The notes beneath the pieces were generated by a model that ran no database searches, was not told where the DNA came from, and saw nothing but the letters and a program-made list of their open reading frames with translations. From Actinernus sp. WN-2022 (Eukaryota > Cnidaria > Anthozoa > Actiniaria > Actinernidae), in contig JAOWCC010001589.1 of assembly GCA_030867875.1 (NCBI GenBank), positions 88,993,537 through 89,057,536 on the forward strand: a DNA stretch of 64,000 bases. Reading direction: 5' to 3'. Below are positions 1 through 10,715 of the stretch, piece after piece; the stretch's first letter is position 1; each line of letters begins with the position of its first letter. The position numbers and the translations under genes were made by a program.

Positions 1-649
1 TGTATTTAGTTTTCTGTGCGTCTATCATGACTAGTATATAACATTCTCTCCAAGGTATAAATCTTATCAAACCTGATATTTTTCTGGATATGAAACTTCA
101 GGTAAGCTTTAATTGCGTTACATATAAATGACATGCATGACTGCTGAGTGTCATTTGTACGAAAGCCGAGAAGTGCCACTCACTTCCGAGTTCTACTTTT
201 TGACTTCCGAGTTCAAAATTTCCGAGTTCAAAATTTCCGAGTTCAAAACAATCATTTGGTTTGGATGTTATGTATAAATGCGGATGTATAAATGTATGAT
301 TCTTTCCAGATAGACATTGTGTTGGATGTTATACTTGGCCAACCGTGCCTCCTTGTTTGGCTGGGACAAGGGATTCAAGAACACAGGATTGAATGTATTT
401 CATTTATTTTGATTAAAGGCAACATTAAAATTTGTTTGCTTCGTGCATTTGTTTGCTTCGTGCAAGACCGCGTCCTGCGCAAGATATTTTTGCGGCGGGT
501 GGTTACACGAATGTTGTTTCACTGATTTCCTTGGAATACGTACTTACAGAAAATATACTTACCTCGGGTAATTATGGCAAATTGTCACTTTGTCTCTATG
601 TATTACGGTACAGAAGAAAACTGTAATGAGACAGGTTAATTTGGTATTT

Positions 650-671
650 ACACCGACCTCTAGGTCGGTGT
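650..671. repeat. Perfect 22-bp palindrome
   Basis: ACACCGACCTC is followed directly by its reverse complement, giving a perfect palindrome with no spacer. A degenerate half-copy (CTCTAGGTC) follows at about 674-682. The function is unknown. It lies in the otherwise featureless left interior of the 157-2092 element. Confidence 0.6.
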
Positions 672-1081
672 CGCTCTAGGTCAATTAATATTTTTTTTAA
701 ATGGAATGAAGATTGAATTTGACATACGGGAAACTGTTTCTCCAACTTGTTGTTTATTATGAAAAACACATGTAGACCAAACTCAAACTTTACTGATGAA
801 TTGTGCTGGTTGCAACTTTTACCACTACATGTTTTTTACACCTTATAAGTATAATTGGTCAACAGTGCAGTCAATCGATCGTTAATCGATAAAATCGTAT
901 CGGAAATCGAATACCAAGCGATGGCTAACAATGTGACCTTACATATCGATTTACCGATTGCCAAATAGAATCCAAATAGACAACAAGTTTCTATCGACTT
1001 TCGCGAATTAAATGGCTTCAGTGTGAGAAAACACGCAATTATGGCATGATTAGTATTGGAGGTCACGAGCGTGTGCGAAGG

Positions 1082-1531
1082 ATCTAGAGCCCGAGGGGGG
1101 GGGGGGACTCCCCATAAAAATAGACGGGGGTGCTCGACCTATCTTTTAGGGGTTAAAATCGTTAGCAGTGCTATCTCTTAGGGGTCTTCCAAAGGTCTGC
1201 TATCTTTTAGGGGTCTCCGAGACCCAAATTTTTTGTGGCCGAGAAAAAATAGCGCTGGATCCTCGAGCATGAGACCCCACAAGTTGAATCGGTATTTACG
1301 GCTTCGATATAGAGTTTGATCCATCCGAATATTAAAGACGAGGTTATGGGGCAGAGCTTTGTCTCTTATTTCCTTTAGTTTGCACAAATTTGTCTTTTGG
1401 AGTGCTATCTTTTAGGGGTATTTTTTTTGTGAGCCACGCCCATATTGCTATCTTTTAGGGGTGAATTTCATTTCTCACGTCGAGCACCCCCGTCTATTTT
1501 TATGGGGAGTCCCCCCTCCCGGGATCTAGAG
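1082..1531. mobile_element. MITE with 8-bp target-site duplication and internal motif repeats
   Basis: Inverted ends share GACTCCCCATAAAAATAGAC and continue through GGGGGTGCTCGAC, with G-rich outermost bases. The element proper is 1090-1523 (434 bp). It is bracketed by a direct 8-bp repeat ATCTAGAG at 1082-1089 and 1524-1531, the expected target-site duplication. Inside, CTATCTTTTAGGGGT or a close variant occurs five times in one orientation. There is no coding capacity. An 8-bp duplication fits hAT, P or KDZ/Zisupton-type elements; I cannot choose among them. Confidence 0.75.
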
Positions 1532-2174
1532 TAAAGGGTAAAGTGGGATTCCTCCATAATTGATACTTTTAAATTTTGCTTGGAACAGATTTTGGAATGA
1601 TAAAAGACTCGGTAAATTGCTCCCATAATAACAATATAAAACCATTGAAATTTATCAATCGCGTAATGTCTCGCCGGCCTGGGTATCTACCGAACTATAA
1701 CTAAGAAAAATCGACCTTAAACTTAGTTCTTTACACTCAAATTATATTCAGGAAAGGGACCAAACCTTACCAAAACAACGAGGATAAAATAATTGACTTC
1801 CAAGGAAGTCAATTCCAAGAAATAACTCCGTTGTCAATGGACATGTGATGTTTGTGAAAAGCAGCTTTGTTTAATACCCAGATTTCAATTCGAACCCGAA
1901 GTGGGAAAATTTGTAACTCGGAAGTTTTGAACTTGAAAATTTTGAACTCGGAAATTTTGAAACTCGGAAGTTTTGAACTTGGAAATTTTGAACTCGGAAG
2001 TTTTGAAACTCGGAAGTTTTGAACTCGGAAATTTTGAACTCGGAAGTCAAAAAGTAGAACTCGGAAGTGAGTGGCCCTTCTCGGCTTTCGTACATTTGCA
2101 TCTGCTGTACTTTTTGCATTTTCAACACCCACTGATTCGGTATCAAACTAAACTGATTAATATTCTGAGATAAT

Positions 2175-3425
2175 TTCTGCATCTTCACAAGTACAGTACG
2201 TGTACAGGTATCTAGCCATAGCCTGTCCATCTCCACAAGTACAGTACATGTAGCTAGCCATAGCCTGTCCATCTCCACAAGTACAGTACATGTACAGGTA
2301 TCTAGCCATAGCCTGTCCATCTCCACAAGTACAGTACATGTACAGGTATCTAGCCATAGCCTGTCCATCTCCACAAGTACAGTACATGTACAGGTATCTA
2401 GCCATAGCCTGTCCATCTCCACAAGTACAGTACATGTACATGTATCTAGCCATAGCCTGTCCATCTCCACAAGTACAGTACATGTACAGGTATCTAGCCA
2501 TAGCCTGTCCATCTCCACAAGTACAGTACATGTACATGTATCTAGCCATAGCCTGTCCATCTCCACAAGTACAGTACATGTACAGGTATCTAGCCATAGC
2601 CTGTCCATCTCCACAAGTACAGTACATGTACATGTATCTAGCCATAGCCTGTCCATCTCCACAAGTACAGTACATGTACAGGTATCTAGCCATAGCCTGT
2701 CCATCTCCACAAGTACAGTACATGTACATGTATCTAGCCATAGCCTGTCCATCTCCACAAGTACAGTACATGTACATGTATCTAGCCATAGCCTGTCCAT
2801 CTCCACAAGTACAGTACATGTACATGTATCTAGCCATAGCCTGTCCATCTCCACAAGTACAGTACATGTACAGGTATCTAGCCATAGCCTGTCCATCTCC
2901 ACAAGTACAGTACATGTACATGTATCTAGCCATAGCCTGTCCATCTCCACAAGTACAGTACATGTACAGGTATCTAGCCATAGCCTGTCCATCTCCACAA
3001 GTACAGTACATGTACAGGTATCTAGCCATAGCCTGTCCATCTCCACAAGTACAGTACATGTACAGGTATCTAGCCATAGCCTGTCCATCTCCACAAGTAC
3101 AGTACATGTACAGGTATCTAGCCATAGCCTGTCCATCTCCACAAGTACAGTACATGTACAGGTATCTAGCCATAGCCTGTCCATCTCCACAAGTACAGTA
3201 CATGTACATGTATCTAGCCATAGCCTGTCCATCTCCACAAGTACAGTACATGTACAGGTATCTAGCCATAGCCTGTCCATCTCCACAAGTACAGTACATG
3301 TACATGTATCTAGCCATAGCCTGTCCATCTCCACAAGTACAGTACATGTACAGGTATCTAGCCATAGCCTGTCCATCTCCACAAGTACAGTACATGTACA
3401 GGTATCTAGCCATAGCCTGTCCTTT
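2175..3425. repeat. 48-bp minisatellite, about 26 copies
   Basis: A 48-bp unit (starting TCTCCACAAGTACAG) is tandemly repeated about 26 times with almost no divergence. One site alternates between ACAGGTATC and ACATGTATC, giving two unit classes that are often interleaved. The unit contains the palindrome GTACATGTAC. Because 48 is a multiple of three and several frames lack stops, four long overlapping open frames appear. They are by-products of the repeat, not genes. Confidence 0.95.
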
Positions 3426-3487
3426 TCTAAGTTCAGGCAAAGGAAACGAACATTTAAAGTAACAATACAACATGTTCCACCATTTAT

Positions 3488-3740
3488 GGGGAGCTCGGGT
3501 GGCGCAGTGGTTAAGCGCTTCGCCTCTCACCTCTGTGGCCCAGGTTCGATTCTTGGACGTGGTGCCACATGTGAGTTGAGTTTGTTGGTATCTCGCCCTT
3601 GCTCCGAGGGTTTTTCTCCGGGTTCTCCGGTTTTCCTCCCTCCGCAAAAACCAACACGCTAAATTCCAATTCGATCTGTGGATTAGCCGGGACCTGGCTT
3701 TGATCAGCCCCCATGGTTGTTTCAGGTCTCGTTAGAAATT
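3488..3740 (+). mobile_element. tRNA-derived SINE
   Basis: The head resembles a tRNA gene. The A box region reads GGTGGCGCAGTGGTTAAGC and the B box reads GGTTCGATTC, spaced as in a tRNA promoter. A non-tRNA body follows, with a pyrimidine-rich CTCCGGTTTTCCTCC segment, ending near GTCTCGTTAGAAATT. The last ~62 bp recur alone at 8344-8407, which supports a mobile family. It would be transcribed by RNA polymerase III and moved by a partner LINE (family knowledge). Confidence 0.85.
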
Positions 3741-4469
3741 TTATGAATATTTTAGTAGCTCAGGACCTGAATTTAAAGTTAAACAGGATTATTTTAGTAC
3801 GAGCGCCTAGAGTAAACAATATTCATCCCAATATTCTTTTGAGTCCTGAGCAAAAGCATATTGTATTTGAGCGATGCATTAAAACAAGCAATCGAAAGAG
3901 TTCACCATTAATAGCGGCCGCCATGTTTACGAAACGCCCGACATTCGAGGTGAATTCGTTTGAGCGTCCAAATCTATTTTGCCCAGCATATTTGACAAAA
4001 TACCGGATCAAAAGTAAAGAAAAACCTTTCCTGTTGTCCTGTATCAGACTTATTTCGAGATCAATTTAGTACTGAAGAAGGAACGAAAAACGCGGGTCAG
4101 TCAAGCTCTGTTGGTTGTCAAGGGAGAGCTAGTTAGCTTGCGATTTCCCGCCAATGTCGATTTCCGATCAAAGATACGCGCCACATCGAGAAAATGTTAA
4201 TATAGCCGGTTGTTCCAGTTCTCTTGTGTGACTTGAAAAATGGGAAAGACAAAAAGACCTCGAGGGACAAAGCCAAGGTGAACACCAAGAGACGTCTTGG
4301 ATGCCAGTATAGTTAGTAGAGGAGACAGCGATTTGCAGGCGTCTGAAACAGCACGGTAATCGTTTCAAGCGATTCAGAGTCACCGTCAGACTTTACGTTT
4401 CCATCTACGCTTTCTTGGCCCGGGTTTCTTGGAAACAAATATTCTCTCGGCTGGCTCCTATCAATTGAC
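3741..4469. other. No recognisable feature
   Basis: I see no convincing gene, RNA or element here. Open frames of up to 118 codons occur but show no domain or splice context. Confidence 0.4.
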
Positions 4470-4533
4470 CTATATCATTATGACGTCAAATCAAAACAAT
4501 CTATTGTTTAAACGCTAAGGATCACGGTCGTGT

Positions 4534-4665
4534 GCTGATGAGTCCTAACAAGGACGAAACAGCTGTACATGGTTGCCACTCTACCGGTAATAAGATGTGA
4601 GCATGCGTATTAGACGCTAGCTACGTCATAGCGTGTGTTGGGTAGTGCCATGCTTCGTGTTTGGT
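4534..4665 (+). ncRNA. Hammerhead ribozyme element, copy 1 (helix I broken)
   Basis: The core CTGATGA starts at 4535, followed by GTCC-TAACAA-GGAC (helix II and loop) and GAAA. Helix III is minimal: A-C pairs with G-U around an AGCT loop. The cleavage site would be GTA|C at 4567/4568. The 3' strand of helix I (CATGGT) is present, but the expected upstream GCCATG is replaced by GTCGTGTG, so only weak pairing remains and this copy is probably inactive. From CTGATGA on it is almost identical to the other two copies and ends with the same AGTGCCATGC and CGTGTTTGGT. Confidence 0.8.
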
Positions 4666-4872
4666 TTATAATTTCGGATTTGGCCGTGCCATTTCCATTT
4701 TGCACTTCCAGATCCTCTTCGGAGAGATCCACATTGCTATAGCGCTTGTTCACATCTCTAGCTCCCACACGTGTGGCGTGGTGGCTGGGGTTTAAAGCAG
4801 CTTTCGAGCTCGCCGTTAAAGTAACCAGATTCTGAGGCCTATGATCTAAAGTGAGGCTGACGGTCTTGGGGG

Positions 4873-5013
4873 CTATGCCATGCTGATGAGTCCTAACAAG
4901 GCCGAAACAGCTGTACATGGTTGCCACTCTACCGGTAATAAGATGTGAGCATGCGTATTAGACGCTAGCTACGTCATAGCGTGTGTTGGGTAGTGCCATG
5001 CTTCGTGTTTGGT
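4873..5013 (+). ncRNA. Hammerhead ribozyme element, copy 2 (helix II mismatch)
   Basis: This is a type I hammerhead. Helix I pairs GCCATG (4877-4882) with CATGGT just after the cleavage site GTA|C at 4915/4916. The core CTGATGA starts at 4883. Helix II is GTCC/GGCC, where copies 1 and 3 have GTCC/GGAC, so one U-A pair is replaced by a U.C mismatch that should weaken activity. Helix III is the same 2-bp stem with AGCT loop. A second hairpin forms further on (ACGCTA with TAGCGT). GCCATG recurs at 4995-5000, 118 bp after its first occurrence. Confidence 0.85.
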
Positions 5014-5253
5014 GACAAAACAGCAACAACTCAAAGGAAATCGCTATCAAATGCGTTTTGTAGAACGTAGAATAGCGGTAACAGCCACCAAATACGGTAA
5101 ATAGTGTGGGATAAACATTGATACAGCTGATATCTGGAAACCAGACAATTCGAAGTTAAATTTCCCTCAGCAGAGCAGATTTAGTTCAAAATTCTATTGT
5201 TCAAGTCGATTCTGTCCCCCTCATAAACAAGCCGTGACGTCATAATGATATAG

Positions 5254-5500
5254 GGTAATTCCTTTGTTATTATGTTCCCGTCGTTACGGGCGAGTGAGCA
5301 CATGTCATGTATTTATTGATCTGCTGTCAAAGAAACAACTTTTACTTCCGGTTAAAAACTTCCTTTTGGTATTTCTCCGTCAATATATTTTTTTGAACGG
5401 AGTTTTTGGTATATGAGACACTACTACTAAAACTACATTTCTGTGAGAAAAAAAAAATTCCCATCTTTTTCGTTTTGCGGAAGGTATCCGGTAACCTTAA
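5254..5500. other. No recognisable feature
   Basis: Short spacer between the hammerhead-bearing element and the large nested palindrome. Nothing supported. Confidence 0.4.
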
Positions 5501-6060
5501 AGGGATACCCGAGTGAAAAACACATTTGGGCTCAAAAGCATCTTTCAGATGTACTTTGTTCAGAAAATGTATTAAAATTTGAAACATGAACTTTTTCAGA
5601 GTTGAGAACGAGCCCGTCAAAGTTGGCCCCGCGAAGACCTGGGCGCCGGGGCGTTTTATACGTCACTTCGTCCCACCGGAGTCTGGCGGCTAACTTGTAG
5701 CGACTTGTTTTCTTTGTAGAATCTTCACACGCTCGGAATTAGAGTAGATTTTCATCGATATGGCAGAGCAATTTCGCACTAGAACAAAAATATGATGAAG
5801 ACGATATTGTGAGAGAAGTTCAGAAGACTGGGAGGACGAAGAAAAGCATGTGGAAGGCGAGAAACAAAAGGCGACTACCGAGCTAGCCTAATTTTCAGAC
5901 GGTCGAGGTTTCCTCCCACCTCCCCGTCTGATGGACTTTGGCAGAAACCGTGTTCCTGACGTCATTTCATTTCGACCAATCAGAGCGAAGGTTTTATTTT
6001 TAGAGAACTGAGGTATGCGTGGAATGTCCAGTTGAGCCTGCATCATGAAGGACAACCCAA

Positions 6061-6220
6061 ATGGCGGACGATACAAACGGACTTGATATGGCTTTGGAGA
6101 AAGCGTGCGAAACTTTCGGCATTTCTGAATTATTTCCCGAACAGCGAAAGGCAATATTACCCCTCGTTTCCCGGAAGGACCTTGGCCATCACAGCTGCAT
6201 CTATAGGCGACGACCAGGTA
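6061..6220 (+). pseudogene. Captured first exon of a RecQ-like helicase, left-arm copy
   Basis: An ATG opens MADDTNGLDMALEKACETFG and continues with ISELFPEQRKAI, which resembles the region just before Walker A in RecQ-family DNA helicases (the conserved glutamine after a hydrophobic residue, then AI). The Walker A motif is absent. The reading leaves the family pattern after SRKD, and the segment stops at CGACGACCAG|GTAGAA, which looks like a splice donor. A second copy lies inverted at 6713-6901. I infer a transposon-captured 5' exon, not a working helicase. The RecQ assignment rests on recall of the motif only. Confidence 0.45.
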
Positions 6221-6712
6221 GAAAGAAATTATCTAGCCTTCTAGTACAGCTCGCCAGAATCACGCACTTTCCTGCACTGCATGCAGAATTCTTATGTTTT
6301 ACAGCTTCAAACTTTATATGTCGATTTCTCAGAACTAACCTTAACCATATCCTGTTTGAGCTGCTATGGTTTTTTGGGCAGCAGGAACTTTTTAAATAGG
6401 ATTTTTCGTACAGTATTTCAAGCGCATGGGATGTAACTACCGGATTTAAAATATAGTGCGTTAAAAATTTTGCAAACATAAATAATTGCCCAAATGTCGT
6501 GAAACTATTACCATGCAGGGCCGTAGCATGCCCTGAAAAACTGGGGGGGGGGGGGCACAAAGTCATTTCGCAACCTAACCCCTGGGTTTCCGAGGGGGCC
6601 AAGTACCTTGTTTGTTTGTTTTTGGAAAACATTTGAAGTTTGAAGCTGTAGAACATATTCTGCAGTGCATGAAAGAGCCGTGATTCTGACGTTCTGTAGA
6701 AGTTGTAGAAGA

Positions 6713-6901
6713 CTACATAATTTCTCCTCTCTCGATTCTCGACCTGGTCGTCGCCTTATAGATGCAGCTGTGGTAGCAAAGGTCCTTCCGGGAAACGAAG
6801 TATAATAATGCCTTTCTCTGTTCGGGAAATAATTCAGAAATATCGAAAGTTTCGCACGCTTTCTCCAAAGCCATATCAAGTCCGTTTGCATCGTCCGCCA
6901 T
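6713..6901 (-). pseudogene. Captured RecQ-like helicase first exon, right-arm copy
   Basis: Inverted partner of the 6061-6220 segment. It starts MADDANGLDMALEKACETFD and continues ISELFPEQRKAL, then SRKDL and a divergent tail. It differs from the left copy by several substitutions, so the two arms have diverged since duplication. It has no Walker A motif and no downstream helicase domains. Nothing nearby suggests that it is still expressed as a helicase. Confidence 0.45.
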
Positions 6902-7117
6902 TTGGCTTCACCTCCATGCAGGCTGCACTAGACATTCCATGCATACCTCAGTTCTCTAAAAATGAAAGTTTTAAACAATGGTTTTGTCTCAGCTCTGATT
7001 GGTCGAAATGAAACAATGACCAGAACACGGTTTCTGTCAAAGTCCATCACACGGGGAGGTGGGAGGAAGTGAGCGGACGCCTCGACCGTCTGAAAATCAG
7101 GCTACTACCGAGCTAGT

Positions 7118-7855
7118 GCTATAAAGATTCGCTGTGTTTTTGTATGGAACTTGTCAACCTTAAACACAAGACTAAAGGTAGATTATTACAATATTGATAT
7201 CGGCATAGCAATCGAAACTTGTCAGTTTAATTTGACCCAGAGAGATAATCAGGGTGAAGCAAGCCACATAATTTTAATTTCGTTTACCTGATGTGTTGTG
7301 CGCCAAGTTCCACCACAAACATGCCGGGCTGTTAGCGCCTATGCTTTCACACAATTTAATAAGGGAATGGAATTATATTTGCAATAAAATTGCTCCTAGT
7401 GTCTCGTTCTTGGGCAATCCCTTTATGTAGGACGACACGATTTTTTACCAAAAATACAATACAATACAACACAATACAATACAACAATAGAACGCAACAC
7501 AATACAATACAATAGAATACAATTTGGTAGCAATTCGTGTCGTCCTACATGAAGGGATGGGCCGTTCTTGTGTCATTGCATATATTCTGCTATGTTGGGC
7601 TAGTTATGATCGGTTTTTACATGGAGGTTTTAACTTTTCAGGTGTTTCGTTTCAGTTGCACAAAGCCATTCAGTCAATACAGATCGAACCGGATAACTCG
7701 CAAATTATATAGCTCCAGTAATACATAAGTTTCGAAACCAATGCCAATATCAATATTGTCATAATGTACCTTAGTCTTGCATTTAAGGCTGACAAGTTCC
7801 ATACAAAAACAGACAGCGAATCTTTACATCATAGCACAACACCAGTATAGCACTA
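7118..7855. repeat. Inner palindromic insertion with microsatellite core
   Basis: About 100 bp at 7118-7215 (including GATTCGCTGTGTTTTTGTAT) reappears inverted at about 7730-7850. Inside it, TGTAGGACGACACGA near 7425 pairs with its complement near 7537, making a hairpin (7418-7558) whose loop is an ACAAT/ACAATAC microsatellite. The insertion explains the unequal arms of the 5501-8253 element. Confidence 0.7.
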
Positions 7856-8343
7856 GCTACTCCACTAGTTCGGTAGTCGCCTTTTGTTGTTCGTCTGATA
7901 TTCTCGCCTTCCACATGCTTTTCTTCGTCCTCCCAGTCTTCTGAACTTCTCTCACAATATCGTCTTCATCATATTTTTGTTCTAGTACGAAATTGCCCTG
8001 CCATATCGATGAAAATCTACTCTAATTCCGAGCGTGTGAAAATTCTACAAAGAAAACGAGTCGCTACAAGTTAGCCGCAAGACTCCGGGACGAAGTGACG
8101 TAAAAAACGTCACAGGAATTAATGTCAACAAAATGGCGGCGTCCAGGTCTCTCAACTCTGAAAAAGTTTTATCAAATTTTAATACATTTTCTGAACAAAG
8201 TACATCTGAAAGATGCTTTTGAGCCCAAATGTGTTTTTCACTCGGGTATCCCTAGGGAAGCTATACAGTACCTTGTTAGCTTTTTGTAATTCACTTAATT
8301 AAGTTTGCTAAGGATTGTCAATGGGTTCCTAATAAACCAAAAC

Positions 8344-8407
8344 TGTGGATTAGTCGGGACCTGGCTTTGAGCAGCCCCCATGGTTGTTTCAGGTCTCGTT
8401 AGAAATT
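8344..8407 (+). mobile_element. SINE 3' fragment
   Basis: Nearly identical to the last 62 bp of the SINE at 3488-3740, starting CTGTGGATTAG and ending GTCTCGTTAGAAATT. The tRNA-like head is absent, as in a 5'-truncated insertion. Confidence 0.8.
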
Positions 8408-9190
8408 CAGAGATTCTTAGGAGAACAACGTAACTGACGATAAGAAACCCTTTATCGGGCCTTGCATAGTATCCACCAACAATTGGTTCCTCTTTACTTT
8501 GAAGTATATCAGTGTAGGGAATATTGCTGATTATTTTAAAAAGGGTTGGTTAAAATATCATGGGACATTAAATTAGGAGGAGGGAGAAATTGCATGTTTT
8601 TTTAAAGAATCCGTAATACTTAGCAGAGCTGGGGCAAGAGGGATCGCAAAATCTCAGAATTTCTCATCATCGCTGGTTTTAGCCAGTCACAGCAGACAGA
8701 CACTCGTGATTTAAGTACAATAGTGGCTGAACTGGTTGCATAATTGGTGGAGAACCAAGACAATTTTCCGCCTTCATTGCTGCCAATATCTCATTTTACT
8801 GGTTTTTCTATGGTTGGCTCAGTCACAGTCTCAGGATAATTTGGTGATAACACTTTTAATTAGCGATTTACATATACAGCTCTCGTTCTAATTCAATATA
8901 CTATTTACAATATACATTTATCTTTAGCGTTGCGTTGCTCTGTTGGTCGAATTTTGCCGTTACTCTTGAGAACTAGTATATAAATATTGCGAATTGTATT
9001 ATAGGCACAAGTTTAAAATTGGTTACATTTTAAATTACTTAAACCCTCGATCCTATACAACTATTTACATTTTGTGTTCAACATCAAAAGCACCGATAAA
9101 TAAGTAATAGGCCTTTTGCAGGAAACAGTCACGTGCTGATATATCACTTCAATAATACGCACGTTCTGATTGCCTGATAGCCATGTTTTC
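8408..9190. other. No recognisable feature
   Basis: AT-rich, with no supported gene, RNA or element. Confidence 0.4.
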
Positions 9191-9191
9191 A

Positions 9192-9553
9192 TTAGGCCAT
9201 CCCTATTTTTTTCCCGTTTCTCATCCGACCGACCGACCCATTTTTGTGGCTTTCTGTAAAAATAAAAATAAAATTGGGGGGAGGGGTGGGGGTGAAGAAA
9301 CCCTAGAGAAAATAAGACTCAGGAATTGCCTACTGCCTTTATTTGTAATTCCATGTTTGTAGCGTATAACGGACGACGACATCGATGGTTTCGTCGTCCA
9401 TGTTGGTTTGTAACCTCGCCTGCGCAACCGCGCCTTATTAGTTCCAGTCTCTCCGCGCATTTTCTATTATAATTTTTTTTCTCACCCGACCGACCGATCC
9501 AATTTTTGAAAACCCCACCGATGAGAAACGGAAAACAAATAGGGATGGCCTTA
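9192..9553. mobile_element. PIF/Harbinger-like MITE, GGCCATCCC family
   Basis: Inverted ends GGCCATCCCTATTT at 9195 and 9550, with the Y-rich stretch CCCGTTTCTCATC next to them, bracket 356 bp. TTA flanks both ends, fitting the 3-bp TWA duplication of PIF/Harbinger transposons. CGACCGACCGA motifs lie inside both ends. A second copy of the right terminus (TAGGGATGGCCTTAGC) follows at about 9591, suggesting a partial tandem duplication. No coding capacity. Confidence 0.6.
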
Positions 9554-10478
9554 GCTTCTCATCTACATAGACAAGTAGACATGGACGTAGGGATGGCCTT
9601 AGCCTGTGTAAACATGGACATGACGTTACACCGTAAGACGAGCACCGTACTGAGTGCTTCTTTTATCAAAATAATTATTGCGGTCTCGTGTTTGTTCTGC
9701 TCTCGAATTCTCCCAAACTTACCTCGGTTTTCATGATCCTGTACAAACACGGAAGATCTGTTTCATTCCTTAAAGGATTGAGCTCGTGATCCCATGGGAA
9801 AGGATTTACTGGTTGGCAAACAAACTAAAAACATCACTGTTACAATATCATTTACAATATCATAACACTACGGATCTCGTACAAGTGCCTTTAAATAAAT
9901 TATTAATAAGTCAGATATTTTTGTCATCCAGCCTAGTCAAAAGGCCCATTCGATCACGTGTTTAGAACCCGCGTACCGACCGAGCTTGTGAAGAAAATTA
10001 GGTAAGATGACTCATGCATGCAAGCTGGTGTAATTGCTCAAAGTCACCTCGTAGATAACGTTTGCAATAAGATATTGAGATGCGTAGGATTTTCTGTGAA
10101 ATGTAATCATTGTAGCACACATTCTGTTTTTGTCGTCCTATTGTTTTGACCGAGCGATGATTGGAAATGAGTTTTTCAAAGTAAACCGAAGGGAGCTAGA
10201 ATTTTTGACTCATATCCAATCTTCGCTCGTACAAAAATACAAAGAGCGACAAAACACGGACAGCGACCAATAAAATAGAGGAACTCGATCGCTTCCAGTC
10301 TACAACCGGTTAAATTTGGTTAAATTAAATAACTTTCACATAATATTGTTACCGATGATATGGTAACGAATAAAGCAGACAATACCTTTTATTTACAAAT
10401 TAAAAATTTTAGCTACTGTATTGCCTTCTTTGTATCACTATTTTGACTCTTCTAGCTCAGGTTATCTTCATAAGCGGT
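9554..10478. other. No recognisable feature
   Basis: I see nothing supported except a possible polyadenylation signal for the collagen-like gene at its end (minus-strand AATAAA at about 10479-10484, 232 bases beyond that gene's stop). Confidence 0.35.
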
Positions 10479-10715
10479 TTTATTATACGGCGAAGTAATT
10501 TCTCGAGCTTTGATTGGCCAGTTTGATTTACGGTTCGGACCGAGAAAACTCGTTTAATAAGAGTATACAGTTTCCAATCGCTACGCGGCACAGATACAAG
10601 TGATTCAAAATCCAAAGATTCAAATCATCATTTTAACGAGGATCTTTGTCTAAAAGTAGTTATTAGTTGCAGATAAAGTTAGGCATGTCAGCTGAACAGT
10701 GAACGCTCGCCATAT

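Larger units (their letters stand above)
157..2092. mobile_element. TIR element with a subterminal short-motif array
   Basis: The first ~90 bases (157-245) reappear in inverted orientation at about 2025-2092. Both ends begin GTACGAAAGCCGAGAAG at the outer edge and lead into repeats of a motif close to TTCCGAGTTCAAAA. The left end has three or four copies of the motif; the right end (1914-2070) has about ten, spaced 15-16 bp. No transposase is visible, so this is probably a non-autonomous DNA transposon. Its interior holds another complete element (1090-1523). The superfamily is unknown. Confidence 0.6.
4470..5253. mobile_element. Inverted-repeat element holding two hammerhead copies
   Basis: A perfect 19-bp inverted repeat, CTATATCATTATGACGTCA at 4470-4488 and its complement at 5235-5253, brackets 784 bp. 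Each end carries a TGACGTCA palindrome. Two direct copies of a hammerhead-bearing sequence lie inside, with ~210 bp of unrelated DNA between them. No reading frame looks real. It could be one non-autonomous DNA transposon that acquired ribozyme elements, or unrelated insertions into it. Confidence 0.5.
5501..8253. mobile_element. Large nested-palindrome (foldback) element
   Basis: The ends are inverted copies beginning AGGGATACCCGAGTG. Pairing continues inward for hundreds of bases: 5501-5620 matches 8140-8253 and about 5690-5888 matches 7860-8090. The next inner part of the left arm (5888-6225) matches 6720-7105. The right arm is longer because a further palindromic insertion occupies about 7115-7860, and a hairpin sits inside that (7418-7558). 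The structure can be read as palindromes inserted into palindromes. No transposase is visible; cargo is the helicase-like exon described separately. Confidence 0.75.

Noticed and set aside
1871..3647. Three very long minus-strand frames and one plus-strand frame (390-503 codons) as repeat-protein genes
   Set aside because: They are generated by the 48-bp minisatellite, whose length is a multiple of three and which lacks stops in these frames. Four overlapping frames cannot all be coding, and there is no start or splice context.
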